Shown: positions 53,400 through 63,733, counted from the stretch's first letter. The stretch is DNA of 64,000 nt from Hyphomonadaceae bacterium TMED5 (GCA_002173095.1 NHBK01000010.1:1-64000), one strand, 5' to 3'. Translations and numbers: made by a program. The notes: generated by a model from the letters alone, not told the origin.

Positions 53400-55379
53400 T
53401 CAGACCAGCGCTTTTGCCGCAGCAACGACGCCTGCTGGCGTGATGCCGAAATGTTCGAACAGATCTTTGTATGGCGCACTTGCACCGAAAGAGTTCATGC
53501 CGACAAAGCCGCCTTTGCGACCAATCCACTGATCCCAGCCTGTGCGGACGCCTGCTTCAACTGCGAGCTTAGGCAGATCACCGCCCAGAACGCCTTCGAT
53601 ATAGTCTTCGTCCTGCTCAGCGAAGAGTTCCCAGCATGGCAGGGACACGACGCGCGCTGCAACGCCTTCAGCTTTCAGTGTTTTCTGAGCTTCCAGCGCG
53701 ATTTCGACTTCAGAACCGGTCGCGACGATCACCAGCTGAGGCTCACCGTCGGCTTCGCTGATGATGTAACCGCCCTTGGCAGAGAGGTTTTCACCGATTT
53801 CACCGGAACGGGCTGGTGCGAGGCCCTGACGGGTCAGAACCATCATGCTCGGGCCTTCCGTACGTGCGAGCGCCGCTTCCCAGCATTCAGCCGTTTCCAC
53901 ACCATCACATGGTCGGAAGACGTGAATGTTTGGCATAGCGCGGAAGCTCGCCAGATGTTCAACCGGCTGGTGGGTCGGACCGTCTTCGCCAAGACCGATA
54001 GAATCGTGGGTCATGACGTGGATGACTGGTGTGCCCATGAGTGCGCCCAGACGGATCGCTGCGCGCGAATAGTCCGAGAAGACAAAGAAGGTACCAGAAT
54101 ACGGAATCACGCCGCCATGCAGCGCCATACCGTTCATTGCCGCAGCCATGCCGTGCTCACGCACACCATAGTGGATGTAACGGCCTGTCGGGTCGCCAGT
54201 TGTCAGCGGACCGGTAGAACTGGTCTTGGTGTTGTTTGAGCCTGTCAGGTCAGCAGAACCACCAACCATGGTTGGCAGAATTTTGGTTGCGACTTCAAGC
54301 GCCGCGCCGGACCATTGGCGAGTCGCCTTTTTGTCCTGCCCATCGGACACAGACTGTTTGTGCGCAGCCATAACGTCAGCGAGCTCAGCCGGGATAACCC
54401 GGTCGATCGCCGCGTTGAATTCAGCAGCGCTGGAAGCACCGCTCAGTCGGCCTTCCCAGGCTTCACGATCAGCTGCGCCGCGCGCGCCAGCCGTGCGCCA
54501 TTCAGCGAGGATATCCTCTGGCACGACGAACGGTTCGTGATCCCAACCAATATTCTTGCGAATGCCCGCGATTTCGTCTGCGCCATATGGACCGCCATGC
54601 GCTTTGCCCGTGCCTTCAATAGTCGGAGCGCCATAACCAATGCGAGTTTTGCAGGCGATCATAACAGGACGGTCAGAGGCTTTCGCCCATTCCAGCGCCT
54701 GATCAATTGCCGTCACATCGTGACCGTCAATCGCAGCCGTCGCCCAGCCTGCCGCTTCAAAGCGTTTGATCTGATCCGTTTCGTCAGAAACATCCAGCGT
54801 ACCGTCAATGGTGACATTGTTGTCGTCGAACAGAACCACCAGCTTGTTCAGCTTCATATGGCCAGCAAGAGTAATCGCTTCCTGGCTGATACCTTCCATG
54901 AGGCAGCCATCGCCAGCAATAACCCAGGTTTTGTGGTCAACCAGATCATCGCCGAATTTCGCATTAAGGTGCTTTTCAGCGATCGCCATACCGACAGCCG
55001 TCGCAACGCCCTGACCGAGCGGGCCGGTCGTCGTTTCAACACCGCGCGTGACGAAGTTTTCCGGGTGACCTGGGGTTGCTGCGCCAAGCTGACGGAAGTT
55101 CTCGATATCGCTGAGTGACACGCTGTCATAACCGGTCAGGAAAAGCAGCGAGTAGATGAGCATGGAACCATGGCCAGCTGACAGGACGAAACGGTCACGG
55201 TCAGCCCATTCAGGCGCCTTCGGGTCAAATTTCAGATGCTTGGTGAAAAGCTGAGTTGCAACGTCTGCCATGCCAAGCGGCATGCCGACGTGTCCACTCT
55301 TCGCCTTTTCCACGGCGTCCATTGAAAGAGCCCGGATGGCGTTGGCCATATCCATGTGCGAAACTGGGGCATTCGACAT
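53400..55379 (-). CDS. tkt: Transketolase
   Basis: 659 residues. Thiamine-diphosphate enzyme of the pentose phosphate pathway. KSGHVGMPLGMADVA and SAGHGSMLIYSLLFLTGY at the N terminus, GDGCLMEGISQEA (ThDP/Mg motif), GVREHGMAAAMNGMALHGG with the catalytic Glu of the pyrimidine domain, and a C-terminal domain with ATGSEVEIALEA. Single copy in the window; feeds triose and hexose pools used by gap, pgk and fba nearby. Confidence 0.96.
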   Translation of the reverse strand: MSNAPVSHMDMANAIRALSMDAVEKAKSGHVGMPLGMADVATQLFTKHLKFDPKAPEWADRDRFVLSAGHGSMLIYSLLFLTGYDSVSLSDIENFRQLGAATPGHPENFVTRGVETTTGPLGQGVATAVGMAIAEKHLNAKFGDDLVDHKTWVIAGDGCLMEGISQEAITLAGHMKLNKLVVLFDDNNVTIDGTLDVSDETDQIKRFEAAGWATAAIDGHDVTAIDQALEWAKASDRPVMIACKTRIGYGAPTIEGTGKAHGGPYGADEIAGIRKNIGWDHEPFVVPEDILAEWRTAGARGAADREAWEGRLSGASSAAEFNAAIDRVIPAELADVMAAHKQSVSDGQDKKATRQWSGAALEVATKILPTMVGGSADLTGSNNTKTSSTGPLTTGDPTGRYIHYGVREHGMAAAMNGMALHGGVIPYSGTFFVFSDYSRAAIRLGALMGTPVIHVMTHDSIGLGEDGPTHQPVEHLASFRAMPNIHVFRPCDGVETAECWEAALARTEGPSMMVLTRQGLAPARSGEIGENLSAKGGYIISEADGEPQLVIVATGSEVEIALEAQKTLKAEGVAARVVSLPCWELFAEQDEDYIEGVLGGDLPKLAVEAGVRTGWDQWIGRKGGFVGMNSFGASAPYKDLFEHFGITPAGVVAAAKALV

Positions 55380-55516
55380 GATCTGTATCCTCTGAGATGC
55401 GTTAACGCGCAGAAACTGAGTCTGGTGGCCTTCGTCAAGGCTTGATATTTGCTCCGAACCCTATTTGTGGGAATAATAGCGATGATTCTTGAACCTTATC
55501 CGACTGGCAAAAAGCT

Positions 55517-55795
55517 ATGCCTCAGTTGAAAGACGCAGTTGCGGAACTGGAAGCGGCGCTTGGCCGGCTGGAAGCGAGTGTAGACTCGTTGTCAGATTCC
55601 CATTCCCCTCAACGACTGGTCAGAGCCGAAGCTGAAGCCCTTCGCAGGGACCGCGCTCAGCTCGCCATGGACCTTGATGCGTCCAGAGCCCGCGAGAAGG
55701 AACTTGAAGCTCTGGCGGACGAAGCCTCTCGCGCATTGGGCGTTGCCATTGCTGAGGTCAAAGCCGCCATGCAAGCCCAGCCGCAAAAACACTAG
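55517..55795 (+). CDS. DUF4164-like coiled-coil protein
   Basis: 92 residues, almost all one Glu/Ala/Leu/Arg-rich helix with heptad-like spacing, as in the DUF4164 proteins that sit next to zapA in Alphaproteobacteria. Role unknown, possibly a divisome accessory. Seventeen bases before zapA on the same strand; divergent from tkt. Confidence 0.72.
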   Translation: MPQLKDAVAELEAALGRLEASVDSLSDSHSPQRLVRAEAEALRRDRAQLAMDLDASRAREKELEALADEASRALGVAIAEVKAAMQAQPQKH

Positions 55796-55812
55796 CAGGA
55801 TCGTAGAAGCTC

Positions 55813-56139
55813 ATGTCCAAGGCCGATATCATCATCCGGGGAAAGACCTACTCCATCGCGTGTGCAGAAGGTCAGAAAGAGCGCCTTGAGGAATTGGGCC
55901 GCAAGCTGAATGCGCGCCTCAGCGCACTGGAAGACACAATTGGCGATGTCGGCGATATGCGCCTGCTCGTTGCTGCTGGTCTGTCTTTGGTCGATGAGCT
56001 GGAATCCTCAACCGGGGCATCTGATGTCGAAGACCTCGACAATCGCATCACGCTGGTCGAACGCACGGCTGCCATGGCGCTTTCAGAAGCCGCGGCCCGC
56101 ATCAACAAAATCGCAGATCGCGTCGAAGAAGCCAGCTAA
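55813..56139 (+). CDS. zapA: Cell division protein ZapA
   Basis: 108 residues. N-terminal beta-hairpin and helix (IIIRGKTYSIACAEGQKERLEELGRKLNARL) followed by a long coiled coil, the ZapA layout. Cross-links FtsZ filaments at mid-cell. Follows the coiled-coil gene. The 152-base spacer after it has no visible 6S RNA fold, although ssrS often lies there in other proteobacteria. Confidence 0.9.
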   Translation: MSKADIIIRGKTYSIACAEGQKERLEELGRKLNARLSALEDTIGDVGDMRLLVAAGLSLVDELESSTGASDVEDLDNRITLVERTAAMALSEAAARINKIADRVEEAS

Positions 56140-56291
56140 CCCCTAGCCGCGCAACGCCATCGAATGGGATAGATTTTGCGACTTTAAAGTGGTGACCTTT
56201 CTCGTAATTTTCAGATTTCTTCGTCACTCATGAAATAAAATCTGCGCCGGCACGTCACTCCAGCATCAACACGATGACGAAGGAGTGTGTG

Positions 56292-57143
56292 ATGCTTAAA
56301 ACGATTTCCATCTCAACCCTCGCGCTGACAGCCGCTCTCGGCCTTTCTGCGCAAGCTCAGGTTTCTGGCGAGTTCTCAACCAGCACTTCTGGTGCCGTAT
56401 CCGCTGAATCCGAGCGCCTCGGCTCCGTCGACGTGAGCGTCGAACGTTCAGCATCGACGAGCGTTGAAGCGACCCCGGAAGGCGCGACCGTCTCTCGCGA
56501 AACCCAAACGGATGTGTCCGTTGAAGGCGAAGGCAATGGCGTACTCGTCGAGCGTGCAGAAACAGCCCTGGCAACCCTCGAAGAAGAGTTTCCAGACGCG
56601 GAAGTTCCTGAAGCGCTCGAGGCCCTGAGCACAGGTGCCGCTGATTTTGCTGCCACAACCGGCCATGACATTGATGCGACAGCGTCTGGCGTCATTGCGA
56701 TTGGTGAAGTCACAGCCGATGGCACGGCCACACTGGCCAGCGCCGCCACAACTGAGGCTGAGGCTATTCTCGCTCAGACTGAAGAAACCGGCGAGACAAC
56801 AATTGACGCTACGCTGCAACGCAGCTCTGAAACAGTCGCGACACTCGACGGCGAAATCACCAATCTGGGTGGGAACATCTCTCAGTTTACAGAGAGTGCA
56901 AACATTTCCGGTGATGTCGCTTCCCAGCTGTCAGACCAGATCGCATCGAACGTATCAAGCGCTGTGAACTCAGACATTGCGGGAACCATTTCAGGTGCTG
57001 TGAGCACTGAAATTGCCGGCGATATTGCCAGCACTGTAAACGGTGAAATCGCACAGGATATTGCGGCCACCATCACCGAAAACGTGTCCGGCGATATTGC
57101 AGGCGACATCGCCGAAGACATTCGCAGCCGCATCGGCCTCTAA
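56292..57143 (+). CDS. Secreted low-complexity repeat protein of unknown function
   Basis: 283 residues from the ATG with AAGGAG six bases upstream. A signal peptide (cleavage near AQAQ) precedes a Ser/Thr/Glu/Val/Ala-rich protein without cysteine and nearly without aromatic residues. The C-terminal 85 residues repeat a pattern of about 8-12 residues around SGDVAxQLSDQIAxNVSSAV, SDIAGTISGAV, TEIAGDIASTV, GEIAQDIAATI. I do not recognise the family. It may be a fibrous or amyloid-like surface component. An outer-membrane barrel gene follows 80 bases later. Confidence 0.7.
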   Translation: MLKTISISTLALTAALGLSAQAQVSGEFSTSTSGAVSAESERLGSVDVSVERSASTSVEATPEGATVSRETQTDVSVEGEGNGVLVERAETALATLEEEFPDAEVPEALEALSTGAADFAATTGHDIDATASGVIAIGEVTADGTATLASAATTEAEAILAQTEETGETTIDATLQRSSETVATLDGEITNLGGNISQFTESANISGDVASQLSDQIASNVSSAVNSDIAGTISGAVSTEIAGDIASTVNGEIAQDIAATITENVSGDIAGDIAEDIRSRIGL

Positions 57144-57223
57144 CCCCAAAACTAAGCCCCACCTGGACCGGCAGGCCCATTAGCCGCCCACGCCTGCCGG
57201 TCATCTTTTCGCGGAGTATTTTG

Positions 57224-58141
57224 ATGATTTTTGCCCTGAAACCTGCACCAGCTGGCGCCGCCCTTATTCTGGCCTTCACGTCTCTGCCTGTTATGGCCGA
57301 CGAGCCGGTCAGTTTTTCCGGTGAAGCAAGCATTGGTGCCAGCTATGATTCCGATGTCGGTATTGCAGACCTCGACCAGTCCACTGGCGAGGGCGATTAT
57401 GCATTATTGCTTGGTCTGGAAGGCAATGCTGAGTTCAAACCGACGAGCCGCCTGACCCTGCGCGCAGGGTATGAACTCGCAGATACTCAGTATCAGGACT
57501 ATGATGAGTTTTCACTGCAAACCCATCGCGGCAGCCTGGAAGCAGCTTTCGACTTTGACGTCGTAGAAGCAGGCCTCCTCTATAACTATGTCCATGCCCG
57601 GCTCGATGGCGACGGCTATCTGGACTACCATCTGGCCTCACCTTATGTGACGCGCCTGATCGGGGACACGCTGTTTCTGCGCGGCGCACTGGAGTTCACC
57701 GATAAAGACTTCCTGAATGATGATCTGCGCGATGCGGAGGGGCAAGGCTTACGAGGTGACGCCTATTACTTCATTGGCGGCACGGATCGTTATGTCTCGC
57801 TCACGGCGAAACTTGAAGAAGAAGACGCCATGTCTGACGCGTTTGACTTCTCCGGCGGAGAGCTGAACGCCAATTATTCACACCGCTCGCAGATCATGGA
57901 CCGGGACACACGCTTCCAGATCGGTGCGGGTTGGGAAACGCGAGACTATGATGGAATCACGCCTGCGATTTCCGAAACACGCGAGGATGATATCATTTCA
58001 GCAGATGCGGGATTTGAGTTTGAACTTGCCGGTCCGCTCTTGCTGGATCTCGACTATAGCTATCGCGACCGCCAGTCCAACCTGCCAAGCGCAGACTATG
58101 ATGAGCATGTGGGCGAGATCCGCCTGCGCGCGCAGTTCTGA
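57224..58141 (+). CDS. Outer-membrane beta-barrel protein
   Basis: 305 residues. The ATG at 57224 has GGAG upstream (TTG at 57221 is the alternative). A signal peptide (cleavage after VMA) is followed by alternating amphipathic strands with aromatic girdles (YELADTQYQDYDEF, DLDYSYRDRQSN) and a terminal Phe (RLRAQF), the pattern of outer-membrane barrels. Some surface-lipoprotein-assembly or DUF560-type barrels look similar. Downstream of the low-complexity protein, so it could be its exporter or anchor; this is inference. It converges with the protease gene. Confidence 0.72.
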   Translation: MIFALKPAPAGAALILAFTSLPVMADEPVSFSGEASIGASYDSDVGIADLDQSTGEGDYALLLGLEGNAEFKPTSRLTLRAGYELADTQYQDYDEFSLQTHRGSLEAAFDFDVVEAGLLYNYVHARLDGDGYLDYHLASPYVTRLIGDTLFLRGALEFTDKDFLNDDLRDAEGQGLRGDAYYFIGGTDRYVSLTAKLEEEDAMSDAFDFSGGELNANYSHRSQIMDRDTRFQIGAGWETRDYDGITPAISETREDDIISADAGFEFELAGPLLLDLDYSYRDRQSNLPSADYDEHVGEIRLRAQF

Positions 58142-58146
58142 TCGGC

Positions 58147-59592
58147 TTAGTCCCGTTCAGGTGACAGGGTGAGAATGCCGATCCCGAATCCGGCATCTCT
58201 GCCCTGTTCAGGCGCCCAGCTGACGGCACTTGCAAGACGAGCACTGACATCACCTTCACTCAACTGACCGTCTGCCCAACCCGCAAGAAAGGCGGACACC
58301 AAAGGTGATGCGAAAGACGTTCCGGAATCACGGCGGGTTCCGCCGTCAGGCGCGGCGACGGTGACGTTCACACCCAGGGCTGCGATATCGACATATGCGC
58401 CCCGATTGGCCCAACGATAAACCTGGCCCGCCTCATCAACAGCGGTCACGCCGACCACCCCGTCATAGGCGGCTGGATAAAGCGGCGCAGCAGCAGGGCC
58501 GCCATTCCCAACCGCAGCAACAAAAACCACGCCGCGGGCCTGCATCTGGGTGATGAAACGTTCCAGCGATGCATCAGGCGGCCCGGTAAGACTTACATTG
58601 ATCACATCGGCGCCCTCGCTCACCAACCAGTCGATCGACTGAATGAGGCTTGAGGTGGTCGCGCCAGTTTGTCCTTCCGAACTTAGAAAAAACGCAGATG
58701 CCGCCAGCAGACTTCTATCGTCACCTGCACCGCTGACACTGGAGAGAATGGACGCAACCGCCGTGCCGTGTCCGGTTGGACGCAAATCGCCGTGTGAGAC
58801 GAAATCCGCCTCGCGCAGCGAAAGACCGGCCAGGGCCTCGTGACCTTCTTCCACATCGGTATCAATCATGCCCAGACGAAAGCGGGCTGATGAGGCGTCT
58901 ATTGCAGGCAGATGAGATGCCTGTTCGCCCGCCTCATTGACGACAGCAGCCTGTCCAGCCGCACGATACACATAGTTTCGTTCCAGAATATCTGCGCCAA
59001 GCTGAGCCAGATCATTCCGGACGCGACCTGCATTTTCAGACGGAAAACGAAGTACAAAAAGGCTGCTTTGCGCCGCAGACAGATCATTGCGTTCCAGCAC
59101 AGTGAGATCTAGCGCTTCGAGCGCTGCTGCCTGATCAGCTGAAACCATCACCACCCATTCATCACGCATGGCGGGCAGATCATCATAGCGCTCAATATCG
59201 ATGGAACGCGCAAATGCGCGGCGGGTCTGCGCTGCCTGACGAACGCCAGCAACGGCTCCGCCAAGGCGATTAATCGTGTCCTCAAGCGTATTTCCGATAA
59301 AGCTGGAGCTCAGAATTTGGAAACGATCACTTTCAAGGAGATTTTCAAGACGATCAATCTCCACCAGCTCATCCAGATTTTCAGGCAGGCGGAGTTCTTC
59401 AACATCCCGCAGGCGGTCATTGAGGCGATCATCGACCTGATCAGCAATAGTGTCCCCCAGACGGTCTTCAACGCGCCCGGTTAAATCTCTCAGCACCTGC
59501 GCATCAGCAGTTGGCGTAACCATCAATCCGCCAGCGATACTGCTGAACAAAGCCAGTGCGGCAGACAGGCTGGTGTATGATTTTAAACGCAT
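58147..59592 (-). CDS. S8 (subtilisin-like) serine protease
   Basis: 481 residues. Signal peptide ending at ADA, then an N-terminal helical pro-region of about 200 residues, then a subtilase domain with D244 (GMIDTDVEEGHEAL), H275 (TGHGTAVASIL), oxyanion Asn (AAVGNGGP) and S426 (DSGTSFASPLVSAF). All triad residues are present. IDTDV replaces the usual DTGV. Secreted or periplasmic. Convergent with the barrel gene; divergent from the sigma-factor operon. Confidence 0.9.
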   Translation of the reverse strand: MRLKSYTSLSAALALFSSIAGGLMVTPTADAQVLRDLTGRVEDRLGDTIADQVDDRLNDRLRDVEELRLPENLDELVEIDRLENLLESDRFQILSSSFIGNTLEDTINRLGGAVAGVRQAAQTRRAFARSIDIERYDDLPAMRDEWVVMVSADQAAALEALDLTVLERNDLSAAQSSLFVLRFPSENAGRVRNDLAQLGADILERNYVYRAAGQAAVVNEAGEQASHLPAIDASSARFRLGMIDTDVEEGHEALAGLSLREADFVSHGDLRPTGHGTAVASILSSVSGAGDDRSLLAASAFFLSSEGQTGATTSSLIQSIDWLVSEGADVINVSLTGPPDASLERFITQMQARGVVFVAAVGNGGPAAAPLYPAAYDGVVGVTAVDEAGQVYRWANRGAYVDIAALGVNVTVAAPDGGTRRDSGTSFASPLVSAFLAGWADGQLSEGDVSARLASAVSWAPEQGRDAGFGIGILTLSPERD

Positions 59593-59696
59593 AAAGCTCT
59601 CCTGATGGCAGCTATCCTGCTACACCAACGTCTGCGGACATAAAAAATTTCGTACCATTGGGAATAAAGTTCGATGCAGACCGTCTGTCCAATATC

Positions 59697-60191
59697 ATGA
59701 GCAGAAAAACACAGTTCGAAGCAGAGATTTTAGAGGCCGTGCCACATGTGCGCCGCTTCGCTTACTCTCTGACGCGCAATGCCAGCGACGCTGACGATTT
59801 AACCCAGACCGTCATAGAACGCGTCCTCGACAAGGGCGTGCCTGACGATGCGCAGATGAAAAAATGGATGTTCCGGATCTGCCGGAACCTCTGGATCGAC
59901 GGATTGCGGGCCAGGAAAGTGCGCGAGACCGCAGCCCCAGAACTCGCAGAAAACGCCGGCACGAGCGTTTCAAGCGAACAAGTCGCCAGCGCAAACATGA
60001 TGGTGGCCGACACCCAACGCGCAATAGAAGCCCTGCCGGACGTCTATCGCGAAGTCTTGACCATCATCGCGATTGGCGGTGCGAGCTATAAAGACGCCGC
60101 ATCGCAGCTCAACGTACCTATTGGAACCATTATGAGCCGGGTCGGGCGGGCCCGCGCCATGATTGCAGACAAGGTTGGATACCATGACTGA
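59697..60191 (+). CDS. ECF RNA polymerase sigma factor
   Basis: 164 residues from the ATG at 59697; the longer frame needs a TTG. Region 2 (FAYSLTRNASDADDLTQTVIERVLDKG, WMFRICRNLWIDGLRARK) and region 4 (ALPDVYREVLTIIAIGGASYKDAASQLNVPIGTIMSRVGRAR) are clear. Overlaps the anti-sigma gene by 8 bases. A partner-controlled extracytoplasmic stress sigma. Confidence 0.92.
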   Translation: MSRKTQFEAEILEAVPHVRRFAYSLTRNASDADDLTQTVIERVLDKGVPDDAQMKKWMFRICRNLWIDGLRARKVRETAAPELAENAGTSVSSEQVASANMMVADTQRAIEALPDVYREVLTIIAIGGASYKDAASQLNVPIGTIMSRVGRARAMIADKVGYHD

Positions 60192-60981
60192 CATGACACA
60201 TGACATTGATGCCCGCCTGAGTGCTTATCTGGATGATGAGCTGAGCGAGGCAGATCGCCAGAAAGTCGAAGCCCTTCTCATTAACGACCCTGAAATTGCT
60301 GAGCGTCTCGAAGCGCTTGCCCTCGCCGATTCTGACTTTGCCGACTATGCGGGTCAGATAGACGAGATGCCTATGAGCGAAGGCCTTTCGGGGACGCTTG
60401 ACCGGTTGAAATCAGGTGCGGCCGTAGAGCCAGAGAGCGCTGAGATCATAAGCTTCCCGCTCTGGAAGCGTGGACTTCGTTTTGTCGACGAACACCGCGC
60501 TATCGCAGCTGGTCTTGTGGTCGCCGCTATGACCGCTACGGCCCTGCCGATACTGACGGCACATGATGTTGCGCCTGAACGATACAATTCGGGCAGCATG
60601 GTTCTGGCGAGTTCTGACCTGGGAGAGGTGCTGCGCACCACGGCCAGCGGTGAGACGCACTCTGATAGTGGCGCTGAATATGCGCCGCAATTCAGCTTTA
60701 TCAGCGCCTCTGGTGAACCTTGCCGCGTTGTAGACCTCACCAGTGCATCTGAAGCCGCGCGGCTCATCGCGTGTCAGCGCGCAGACCATTGGCAGGTGGA
60801 ACAGGCTGCTTATAGCGAGCCTGCCCAGGGTGTTCAAAACACGTTCCAGACGGCATCGGGCCCTGGGAGCGAGGCGATTGAACACGCACTGGATGAACTG
60901 ATGGCAGCCGCGCCTTTATCACTCGCTGAAGAAGAGCAGCTCATCGAAGCTGGGTGGCAGCACGAGACGGAGGACAACTGA
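60184..60981 (+). CDS. Membrane anti-sigma factor
   Basis: 265 residues. The N-terminal segment DIDARLSAYLDDELSEADRQKVEALL is the usual anti-sigma domain of ECF partners (without the zinc HxxxCxxC motif). One transmembrane helix at about 105-125 and a periplasmic domain with a Cys pair (GEPCRVV, LIACQR) follow. Start at 60184 overlaps the sigma gene, arguing for coupled translation. It probably holds the sigma factor at the membrane until an envelope signal arrives. Confidence 0.85.
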   Translation: MTDMTHDIDARLSAYLDDELSEADRQKVEALLINDPEIAERLEALALADSDFADYAGQIDEMPMSEGLSGTLDRLKSGAAVEPESAEIISFPLWKRGLRFVDEHRAIAAGLVVAAMTATALPILTAHDVAPERYNSGSMVLASSDLGEVLRTTASGETHSDSGAEYAPQFSFISASGEPCRVVDLTSASEAARLIACQRADHWQVEQAAYSEPAQGVQNTFQTASGPGSEAIEHALDELMAAAPLSLAEEEQLIEAGWQHETEDN

Positions 60982-60982
60982 G

Positions 60983-61486
60983 ATGAAACGCAATCTGTAT
61001 ATCGCGCTGTCCGCCACGCTCGTTTTAGGCGCTTGCGCCTCTACTCCGGATTATAGCGAAGCACGATCCGAGACCTCTTCTGGCTATTCAGAAACCCAGC
61101 TGGAAGAAAACCGATACCTCGTTCGCTATCTTATTCGCGATGATGACATTGAAGAGGCCCGCCTTCTGGCCATGCGCCGGGCGGCGGAACTCACCCTGAT
61201 CAATGGCTATGCAACGTTTGAACTGGTCTCGCAGATTGGGCATTCAGAACACGACCGGGATTTGCGATCCGGCGCAGGCGCTTACCACCCCGTGACGACA
61301 CGCAGCTGCGGTCTTCTGGGATGCCAGACAAGCGTGCATGGCGCGGCCGCTTACGGCACTGGCTATATCAGTGAGCGTGAGGAAAGCACGGTAGAGCTGG
61401 AAATCATCATGTCGGACCTCGATCCGAATGTCAGTCCATCGCTCTATAGCGCGTCTGAAGTCTATTCGAACACCGAAGACCTCTGA
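60983..61486 (+). CDS. CC0125/CC1285-type lipoprotein
   Basis: 167 residues. Lipobox LGAC, then a domain with ENRYLVRYLIRDD, LAMRRAAELTLINGYATFEL and a late Cys pair, as in the alphaproteobacterial CC0125/CC1285 lipoproteins. Function unknown. One base after the anti-sigma stop, so it is part of the sigma operon and perhaps a target or sensor. Confidence 0.8.
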   Translation: MKRNLYIALSATLVLGACASTPDYSEARSETSSGYSETQLEENRYLVRYLIRDDDIEEARLLAMRRAAELTLINGYATFELVSQIGHSEHDRDLRSGAGAYHPVTTRSCGLLGCQTSVHGAAAYGTGYISEREESTVELEIIMSDLDPNVSPSLYSASEVYSNTEDL

Positions 61487-61487
61487 A

Positions 61488-61526
61488 CAAAGAAAAACCC
61501 CGGCAAGCTGCCGGGGTTTTGTATAA
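61488..61526 (+). terminator. Intrinsic terminator of the sigma-factor operon
   Basis: AACCCCGGCA and TGCCGGGGTT form a 10-bp stem with a short loop, followed by TTGTAT on the plus strand; AAAGAAAA on the other side gives a T-rich run for the convergent chemoreceptor gene. Confidence 0.8.
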
Positions 61527-61550
61527 ACGCCTTGCCTGAAGAGCTGCGCC

Positions 61551-63587
61551 TTATGCGGCACGAACTCGCGTAAGGAAGTTTGTGATTGCAGACTGCATCT
61601 TGCCGGATTCCTGCGTAATGCCGTGAGATGCAGCTTCCACCTGACCTGCACACTCGCCGGTTTCGGCAGTCGTGGCAGACAGTGACTGAACGTGTTCGCT
61701 GACCGAACGAGCGCCGCCTGCAGCTTCCTGAGCAGAGCGGGAAATCTCTGCAATCGCTGCACGCTGCTGTTCCATCGCCGCCGCAATCGTGGAGGAGATA
61801 TTGTCGATATTGGAGATGAGCTTGGAGATGTTCTCCATCACATCCACCGCCATGCCGGATGCATTCTGAATAGACGTAATCTGTTCAGCGATTTGCTCGG
61901 TTGCTTTCGATGTCTGGCTGGAAAGCGCCTTCACTTCGCTTGCAACAACCGCAAAGCCTTTGCCCGCTTCGCCTGCACGTGCAGCCTCAATGGTTGCGTT
62001 CAGGGCGAGAAGGTTGGTCTGGCCAGCAATATTGTTGATCAGCTCCACAACTGCACCAATGTCTTCAGCTGCTTTGTCGAGGCCACGAACACGCTCAGAA
62101 GATACTGTCATTTCCTGAACAGCTTCGCTGGCGATGTTTGTTGATTCATGGATCTGCTGGGTGATCTCGACGATAGACGCTGAGAGCTCTTCAGCAGCCG
62201 ACGCAACCGTGCCCACATTGTAAGAGGCATTGTCAGCAGACTGAGACGCAGAGCCGGTCTGATGTGCCGCATTCTGAGCAGAGGACTTCATGACAGACGC
62301 CGTGCTTTCAAGCTCGCGGGTCGCACCGGTCATCATTTGCAGCGTTTCCTGCATGGTGTTGTCGAAGTCTGAGATCAGATTCTCAATCGCTGCAGAGCGT
62401 TGTGCACGAGCAGCTTCTTCGGCACGCTGAGCTTCTTCGAGACGCAGACGCTCGCGGCCATTTTCTTCGAAGACACGGAGTGTTTTAGCCATCTGACCGA
62501 TTTCGTCAGCGCCGTCTGTGCCCCGCATGTCGACATCGAATTCACCATCAGCCAGCTGCGCCATAGCCACGTTCAGCTTGGTCAGACGACGGGAGATGCC
62601 GCGTTCAACATAGAAGTATCCGATTGCACCAGCACCAGCCAGAGAGAGAAGCGCGATCAGCCCTAGGAAGATGGACGCAACAACGCTTGTCGCAGCTGCA
62701 TTGGACGAGCTGTCATTTGCAGACGCCTGCAGGTCATCGGCGAGGCCCTGCGCTGCAGTTTGCAGAGCGACAGCAGCAACGCTTGCTTCTTCAGCGATAG
62801 AAGAGGCACGGTTTGCCTGCTCCAGCGCATTCACACGCAGAGCCGGAACACCTTGCTCACCTTCGGCAAGCTCAGTCAGTGTCATAACAGAGTTACGCAG
62901 CTCACCCGTTACAGCACCGCCAAGAATGGCGACGTTCACGACCATTTCGTCGACCTGGTCGAGCATAAAATCTTCAAGTTCAGTTACAGCTTCCGGAGTA
63001 TCCAACAGGCTCGCCTCAGCAAACAACGAATTGAGCTGGTTCGCAGACAGCGAAATACGCAGGAAGGTTTCAATGTCCGCTTCGTCAGCAGTGTCGAGCT
63101 GCGCTTCAACCGCGCTCACAACATCACCGCGATAGCTCTGTGCCTGGCGCAGAACTCCATCAAGGGCCAGTTCAGTTTGAAGGCGACCCTCAACCATCTG
63201 ACCGAGTGAGGCCACAACGATAGACATTTCAGTATAGGCGTCTTCAACGGCTTCAACATTTACATCTTCAGAATTTCGAAGCGCGTTCAGATCTTCCCGA
63301 ATATTGACCAGCATATCAGTGATATATGTCTGGTGGTCTACCCGGCTTTCTTCTGTCCGGACAACGGCAAGGTTTTCCGTTTCAGACGTCAGCACCTGCG
63401 CATTACGCGCAAGCTCGGCAGAACGAGACAGCATTGGCAGCGTCTCATTTGCAACTGTTTTCAGGGAGTTGCTGGAAGAGCTGAGAGCCATGACGCTCAC
63501 GATTGAAACGATCAGCACGACTGCGCCGGCAAGACCGAATGCCGCCGGTAGACGGAAGCGTATCAGCTGAAAATTAAACTTTGCCAT
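61551..63587 (-). CDS. Methyl-accepting chemotaxis protein
   Basis: 678 residues. TM1 about 12-34, a helical periplasmic domain (about 35-300), TM2 about 305-328, a HAMP domain (about 330-385), and the cytoplasmic signalling hairpin with tip [29 protein letters not shown] near 550-580. Signals to CheA; ligand unknown. No other chemotaxis gene is adjacent, and the C terminus lacks a CheR-tethering pentapeptide. Confidence 0.93.
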   Translation of the reverse strand: MAKFNFQLIRFRLPAAFGLAGAVVLIVSIVSVMALSSSSNSLKTVANETLPMLSRSAELARNAQVLTSETENLAVVRTEESRVDHQTYITDMLVNIREDLNALRNSEDVNVEAVEDAYTEMSIVVASLGQMVEGRLQTELALDGVLRQAQSYRGDVVSAVEAQLDTADEADIETFLRISLSANQLNSLFAEASLLDTPEAVTELEDFMLDQVDEMVVNVAILGGAVTGELRNSVMTLTELAEGEQGVPALRVNALEQANRASSIAEEASVAAVALQTAAQGLADDLQASANDSSSNAAATSVVASIFLGLIALLSLAGAGAIGYFYVERGISRRLTKLNVAMAQLADGEFDVDMRGTDGADEIGQMAKTLRVFEENGRERLRLEEAQRAEEAARAQRSAAIENLISDFDNTMQETLQMMTGATRELESTASVMKSSAQNAAHQTGSASQSADNASYNVGTVASAAEELSASIVEITQQIHESTNIASEAVQEMTVSSERVRGLDKAAEDIGAVVELINNIAGQTNLLALNATIEAARAGEAGKGFAVVASEVKALSSQTSKATEQIAEQITSIQNASGMAVDVMENISKLISNIDNISSTIAAAMEQQRAAIAEISRSAQEAAGGARSVSEHVQSLSATTAETGECAGQVEAASHGITQESGKMQSAITNFLTRVRAA

Positions 63588-63705
63588 TTCTCTCTCTTCG
63601 CCCCTAAAACTTATCCCAACACGGCCGGTCCGATAAACGCCGGACAGGCTGCCCCGTGTATGTGAGCAGACGCCGTGCGCCTGCCCTTACATTGTGTGTT
63701 ACGCA

Positions 63706-63731
63706 AGAAAGGGCCCAATCGGGCCCTGTCA
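63706..63731 (-). terminator. Probable terminator of the TonB-like gene
   Basis: GGGCCC-GATT-GGGCCC stem followed by TTTCTT on the minus strand, 5 bases past the stop at 63734. Confidence 0.6.
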
Positions 63732-63733
63732 GA

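Noticed and set aside
56140-56291. 6S RNA (ssrS) after zapA
   Set aside because: The spacer is only about 150 bases and shows no long closing stem with a central bubble; I cannot support the RNA there.
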